NCBI GenBank assembly: GCA_015039365.1
Contig: WION01000137.1
Location: 62,001 to 126,000, forward strand
DNA: 64,000 bases
Reading direction: 5' to 3'
Source of the DNA: Amanita rubescens
Lineage: Eukaryota > Basidiomycota > Agaricomycetes > Agaricales > Amanitaceae
The notes under the pieces are model-generated. The model was not told the DNA's origin, did no database searches, and was given only the letters and a program-made list of their open reading frames with translations. Both the position numbers and the translations under genes were made by a program. Positions 59,033 to 64,000 of the stretch are shown piece after piece. The first letter of the stretch is position 1. Every line of letters begins with the position of its first letter.

Positions 59033-59343
59033 TAACTGACTCTATACTTCTCGGACTTTATGACAATTTGTTCGTTTTATGGGGCGTTTTGCGGTAACAT
59101 AGTGACATTATTGGTAATACGAGGCTCATGTACATGTGCATGTGCATAGTATACTACGTACGATTAGGTTGAAATGTATGATAGTGGAGGGGTATAGGTC
59201 CTAGTGTAGTCCCAAGGGATTATATGACTAGCATGTGATAACCAAATTAAAAGAGAGGAAGGCGTGTCCATGCACAAACTCAGAAGAGGGTATGAAAAGA
59301 AGCAAAAACGAGATCGTCGAGACGCACTGATTCAAGGGACATA
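59033..59343. other. convergent intergenic region
   Basis: 310 bp between the 3' ends of the acyltransferase-like gene and cyclin 1. Nothing further is seen. Confidence 0.5.
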
Positions 59344-60899
59344 TCAGACTTCCACTGCGCGAGACGCTGGGCCGGTAGTAGCTCGGTTGAACACACTTGA
59401 CTTTGAGTGAACCAGGACCAGCCGTTTCAAGGACCTAGGCACCGAATGCGCTTGATTAGCCGTGTTTTGTTCTAGACCAGATTGGGCCCGGCCAACAGTC
59501 GCTGCACCCCACATGCGAGACAAAAAATTGCCAGTGGCAGACGATGTCACGGTGACACTAGCGCTCCGGGGTATTGATGGCATGGTTGAACTTGAAGCAA
59601 TTGCGTCTTTCCGAGGGACATCAGAAGTAGTAGAGACAGAGGAGACACGCTTGGATTCACGATGAAAGAGCCGCTGAGTTGTAGTTGACCCTCTCAGAGG
59701 GAATAAAAAGGACGACGAACTCGAGGAAGGAGCGGATGACATAGATGGCGACGCCATGACGGTACTGATAGATGATGTATCAGACACCTTGCGGGTTCTC
59801 TGTTGCGTGAACTGAATGTTCTTATACGCGCAGCTAGGGGGTATTGGACGAAGCTTGAATGGACGCCGCTTGCCAATAGCCGCTTTCGAGAGGGGTAGTG
59901 TGTGCTGAGAGATTGCTGTGATGGTAGTGTCAGCATCCTCTTCCATCGAGTCTGCGTGACAAGAAGAGTATCCATTCTCGTCTTCTGAACAATCAGAACC
60001 AGAGTTATCACTATTCCACCGGGACGAGGGAGGGGAGGAACCAGTATCATCCAAAAGAGACGCCATGTCTGAAGAGGAAGTGGAGGTGTTGCTCAAGGTA
60101 CTGCGCATTCCTGAATTGTAATCATTGCCAGTCATCGACAAAGTAGACGACGCCCTCTTGACGATACCGCGAACGTTCAGAGAAGCAGTGAGAGATTGAG
60201 AACAGGGTGTTGTCGGTGGAGGAGGCGGAACTTGGGCTTCTGTATCCTGCCAGGCTTGGACTCTTGCGCGGCTAGCCCTTGTTACCTTGTCAACCGCCGA
60301 AGCGCGAGTATTCGCATCTTGCTCCGAAGACATGAATGGTGCAAAGATGGCACAAACCTCAGCTTCGTCAAACCGGAGATCATAGTTCAAGAGAGACAGC
60401 AGCTGTTTTTCCATGACGTTGATCTCATCCACGGAAAAAACCATCGCATAACCAGCCCAGTGCTTATTTTTTGGCGACGCGTCGTTCAGGTACTTTGCTG
60501 TGACAATGAGAGTCGCCAGAAACAGGCGATGCGGCGTACCCCGCATTCCTGAGCCGCTATGTCAGCATACACACACGGCGTGGTACGGTACAAACCTTTG
60601 ATCAACGGCGATACCCTTGATCTTATCCGCTCGAGATAGACCAGCGTTGTCAGCAACGTAGAGACCTGTACATTGGAGCCTTTGACGAGATGCACGATAA
60701 AGTCGTCCAGTGAAATCAGCTGTACTATTACGTCTTTTGGTTTGAGGTTGGGATCTATAGAGAAGACCTTTTCTGTCCGGCGGGCAACATAGTTGACCAT
60801 ATCCATGTTGACGCGCCTGGACATGAGATAGACAAGACGAGGGTTATGAAGCGAGAAAGGAATAAGCGAAGCAGGATGACGGCGGTCGGCGAGAATCAT
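59344..60899 (-). CDS. PHO85-type (Pcl) cyclin 1
   Basis: Two exons (60899-60596, 60548-59344) join in phase to 502 residues. The cyclin box occupies residues ~35-180: FIVHLVKGSNVQVSTLLTTL, LIKGMRGTPHRLFLATLIVT, AKYLNDASPKNKHWA and LLNYDLRFDEAEV, the pattern of Pcl1/2-like fungal cyclins. A long Ser/Thr-rich tail with acidic patches follows and is probably phosphorylated. It would activate a Pho85-family CDK in polarity, cell-cycle entry or nutrient response. The partner is inferred from the family. It faces a second cyclin gene 122 bp away. Confidence 0.88.
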
Positions 60900-61021
60900 T
60901 ATATTAGAGAATGAATCGTATAGGATGAAGAAGAAGAAAAGTCCCGTCAAGGGATGGGAGAGAAGGAGAATGGAAGGAAGACTCGCGACGCAGGCTTAAG
61001 ATTAGGGGCGGGAACAAATAG
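60900..61021. promoter_or_regulatory. 122-bp divergent region between two cyclin genes
   Basis: Start codons of the two cyclins lie at 60899 (minus) and 61022 (plus). A shared bidirectional promoter is implied by spacing. It contains purine-rich tracts and no assigned motif. Confidence 0.5.
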
Positions 61022-62824
61022 ATGCAAATAAAATCAGGTGACGTCGAAAGGCAAGAAAAGGAACAGTCGGATTCGGAAAAAGGCAAAAAAGGCATGCTCG
61101 CGCTGGTGGAAACTCGCGCCGTCCCGCCCAGAGGACGCCCTAGACGACCTCCTCCTCCGCCCCCAACCGGGTCCGTTATTATCGCAGATCCGCCGCAATC
61201 CGGCCCCGACCGGCCACCGCCGCCTACCACGCTGGATATCGAATCGTATCCCCCACAGAAGCTGCTCAAATTGCTCGCTTCGTTGTTGACTCGGATCGCG
61301 GCCACCAACGATGCTCTCTCACCGGCAGCTCCTTCCTCCGTTCCGCCCGTACCCACCTTACCCTTCATCGACAATCCCGTCTGGCGCTCTCTCACAGCCG
61401 CTTCCCGCGCCGCCCTTTCCACGCCCTCCGCAACCCTTACTTTCCACGCCCGCAACATCCCAACAATATCTCTAGAGGCTTATCTCCTCCGCATCCTCAA
61501 ATACTGTCCAACCACAAATCAAGTCTTTCTCAGCCTCCTCGTTTATTTCGACCGCATGTCAAAACTCACCGCCGAAGCTACCAATCGCACTTTTGTCATA
61601 GACTCTTACAATATCCATAGACTCGTCATCGCTGGCGTTACCGTCGCGAGCAAGTTTTTCAGCGACGTATTCTACACAAACTCTCGTTACGCCAAGGTTA
61701 GTCCGCACCAATCGGCATCGATCACGTTCGTCCTTCTGATTCACCTATAGGTCGGTGGTCTCCCTCTGACAGAACTTAATCAACTCGAGCTCCAATTTCT
61801 ACTCCTCAACGATTTCCGTCTCGTGATCACCAGCTCTGAAATGCAACGTTATGCAGAGCAACTCATTCTCTTCTCCCAATCACATTCAGATTACGTATCA
61901 CCTATGACACTCTCTATTCCCTCAACCCCAATCCAAGATCATACTCCTACTGTCACTCCGGTACTGCATACCCGTCCAACCGGTCTACCACCAGCACCTG
62001 TCACGAATGCCTCTTCACCTCGTCCCAATGACCCATCCCAAGCCACCAGCATGCGCACAATGGGTGCCATAGATGCTTACGGCGGTCGCGTACCAGGTGA
62101 CGTGCCCAGAGGATACCGCGAACATCCCCAGCATAGCGGTCCATCCTCAAATGATGGAGCAACGGCGGGAACCAGCTCCATTATCCTCACACCCAATGCT
62201 CGTCTCGTCCGACGGGACAGCATATCCACCACGGATGACACGGAAACGGAGACCGAGAACGAAACTGGAACGGAGACCGATGCGGATGAAACGTCCACAA
62301 CAGATGACGAGCCAACAATAAGGCCTGGACGGACAAGCATGGCAGGGAGCGTGTACTCCGTAGCCAGCGTGAGTAGTACCGGATCCGGGTCATCAGGAGG
62401 AAGAGCTGGTAGCGGAGAGAGTGCCGTCAACGGACACATTACCAGGATGAACAGAAGTGACAAGGAAAGTGACGTGTGTAGCGTGAGGAGTTTTGATACA
62501 GGCGATGAAGGTGGCGACGAGTATGAGTTCGATGAAGAGATGGACGACGATGCTAGGCCGCCGTTACCATCAGGTATGTCATTATATGCGTCTTTACGTT
62601 GCCTTTTTTGGTGAACCATTTTGTCAGATACAGGCCGAATGGATGTCGTGGACGACGGAGAGAGAACGCCAGAGACGAATGCTGAAAGCATAAGAGGCGG
62701 TGTTAAGCGGCCACGGAGAGAACGTGGTAGTGAAAGCGGGACAAGAGAAGACCGGCATAATCAAGATGAACGTCTAAACGTGGACTGGGAGGGCGATTTG
62801 GGGATGAGAAGTCCTGGGCCTTGA
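61022..62824 (+). CDS. PHO80-like cyclin 2
   Basis: Three exons (61022-61696, 61751-62573, 62628-62824) join in phase to 564 residues. After a basic/proline-rich leader, the Pho80-type cyclin box reads FHARNIPTISLEAYLLRILK, then FLSLLVYFDRMS, NIHRLVIAGVTVASKFFSD and LNQLELQFLLLNDFRLVI. The C-terminal half is disordered, with an acidic TETEN-type repeat near residues 405-430 and a DEYEFDEEMDDD patch. Pho80 with Pho85 restrains phosphate-starvation genes by phosphorylating a transcription factor in yeast. The mushroom role is inferred. An internal start downstream (61106 MLALVE) is possible. Confidence 0.9.
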
Positions 62825-63491
62825 CATAGTGCTCTGTCACGTTGGGTACGAATGACTCGGGTCCAGCGAGGAATGCTGGATGATGTACGTCAGGGAGCGC
62901 TGGTCTATTGGGCGAAGAACGATCAACTGACCGAGATTTGAAGGCCCAAAACCAATCTTTCGCAATGATCCCCACGCGAACAGCAAACTCGTGCCGAAAT
63001 CTCACCGTCGCAATTGTAGGGCATCGGCAGGATGCCCTACCTTCATTCACTTTGCAGCATTTTTCTCAACCTGCCAATCTTGCAAGCATCTTGTGCAACA
63101 ATACACGTCATTCATTTGTGCTCGCATCGACACGGATCCTCGTGTGTATCAATATTACTATGGCAGCATAACTGCTCCTCACCTGGTCTTTTTTTTTTTT
63201 AAACAAAAAAGGTGACACGTATAAGTCATCCATACCAGACATACCTGCTACCCCATGAATATCCCAATTCCCTCACGCAATTGACTGTCCACTGCAATTT
63301 TGTCCCACACACGTATATTTAGTTGTATGCATTAGTGTAATTGTCTGCTTCGATTAAAACAGCTCTGTATGTCTCGCGGTATGTATTTACTAAATTAGAC
63401 TTGAACTGCATCCGGATCCACTATGAAAATGCGTTCCAAAGAAATGAAGTTAGATCGTAATAAATTATGTACAGAATATCATAAGGTTAGG
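62825..63491. other. convergent intergenic region
   Basis: Between the 3' ends of cyclin 2 and ERG2. No supported gene; the plus-strand frame at 63423-63629 is the shadow of the last ERG2 exon. Confidence 0.6.
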
Positions 63492-64000
63492 TCAGATTTT
63501 GCCAAGGAGGATATTCGAGATCATTTCTCTTCCCGTTATCCGGACAGTGTGATAAAGTGTGGGTATATCGAGGGTAGACGTGAAGGTATCCAAGAGACCA
63601 AACGGAAGCATAAGTGGGATCCATCCTAAAAAAAAAAACAATTCAACATTTTTATTTTTATTTTAAACAACGGAAACCGCCTCACCTCGCGCATATTCGA
63701 GCGCAAAGCACCCTTCGTGCATTTTATACTGTTTTGCAACTCCCCTAGGAAGATAGTGTACGCTTCCAGGAGTGTATCGTTCCATCTCCAACGAACCAGG
63801 TCTGAACGCCCATTGTTCTCCAACCAAAATATGGAAATAGTCGTCCGCGGTGTGCAGTCCCGTATGACCTTCCGTTCCCAATGGTGTGCCAAAGATGATC
63901 AAGTATTCGGTGATGCTCGCGTGGATGATGTACATGGCACCCATGGCGCCGCCTGCGTTGCTAAATACCCATTCTTGTTGGTCTGGGTTAAGCCGGATTT
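63492..64000 (-). CDS. ERG2: C-8 sterol isomerase, C-terminal part (window edge)
   Basis: Two exons are visible, 64000 (edge) to 63686 and 63625-63492, joined by a GT-AG intron with a long T-run before the acceptor. The reading contains [56 protein letters not shown] and, after the join, [18 protein letters not shown], ending LLGKI. These are signature segments of the ERG2/sigma-1-receptor-like family, which moves the sterol double bond from C8 to C7 in ergosterol synthesis in the ER. The N-terminal membrane anchor lies beyond the edge. Confidence 0.93.

Noticed and set aside
63423..63629. Plus-strand frame of 68 codons
   Set aside because: It is the complement of the last ERG2 exon on the minus strand, which has conserved family sequence and correct splicing.
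1..64000. CRISPR arrays, rRNA genes, complete transposons with terminal repeats
   Set aside because: None seen; the repeats present are gene-derived duplications and simple sequence tracts.

Overview
The window looks like nuclear DNA of a mushroom-forming basidiomycete (Agaricomycetes). Coding genes are split by many 45-90 nt GT-AG introns. Genes of a typical fungal housekeeping set sit next to families that expand in mushrooms: F-box proteins, seven-helix membrane proteins and an NB-ARC protein. No CRISPR array, operon or rRNA is visible. Exon joins below were worked out by eye from splice signals and frame continuity.

Layout. 1-970: 3' part of an NB-ARC (NLR-like) gene on the minus strand. 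1360-3170: a collage of relics (mitochondrial DNA polymerase gamma fragment, SH3-gene tail, linker repeat, 3' end of a repeat-protein gene). 3440-9234: conserved genes TTI2-like (5' end missing), a conserved unknown, calcineurin B (minus) and MSS1/MnmE (plus), the last two head to head with 55 bp between their ATGs. 9555-11050: an intact F-box gene. 11340-22700: a damaged, inverted and reordered copy of the 43-53 kb block: ribulokinase-like pseudogene with a 3.4 kb insertion holding a broken VapD-like gene, an intact seven-helix gene and a repeat-protein pseudogene. 22928-35078: four further F-box copies, all damaged, three of them trailed by a fragment of the SH3 gene whose complete copy is at 35257-36294. 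A small secreted-protein gene and a Ca2+/H+ exchanger fragment lie between them. 36731-39771: glutamine-rich protein with an SS18/SSXT-like N-terminal domain. 40291-41281: ribosomal protein uL2. 41300-43000: AT-rich stretch with a retrotransposon gag-like relic. 43212-53421: the better-preserved version of the duplicated block (ribulokinase-like gene, six-repeat protein, two seven-helix genes), all minus. 54319-62824: conserved genes: eS25, glucosidase II beta, an HXXXD-type acyltransferase-like protein and two divergently transcribed PHO85-type cyclins. 63492-64000: 3' part of ERG2, cut by the window edge.

How it fits together. Two conserved, gene-dense blocks (about 3.4-9.2 kb and 54-64 kb) flank a roughly 44 kb interior, itself interrupted by conserved genes at 35-41 kb, where tandem and inverted duplication has repeatedly copied gene pairs and left broken ends. 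The strongest candidate for something undescribed is the 731-residue protein at 46740-49038, built from six near-identical ~66-residue units. It belongs to no family I recognise, and damaged copies of it sit at two other places in the window, in both orientations.
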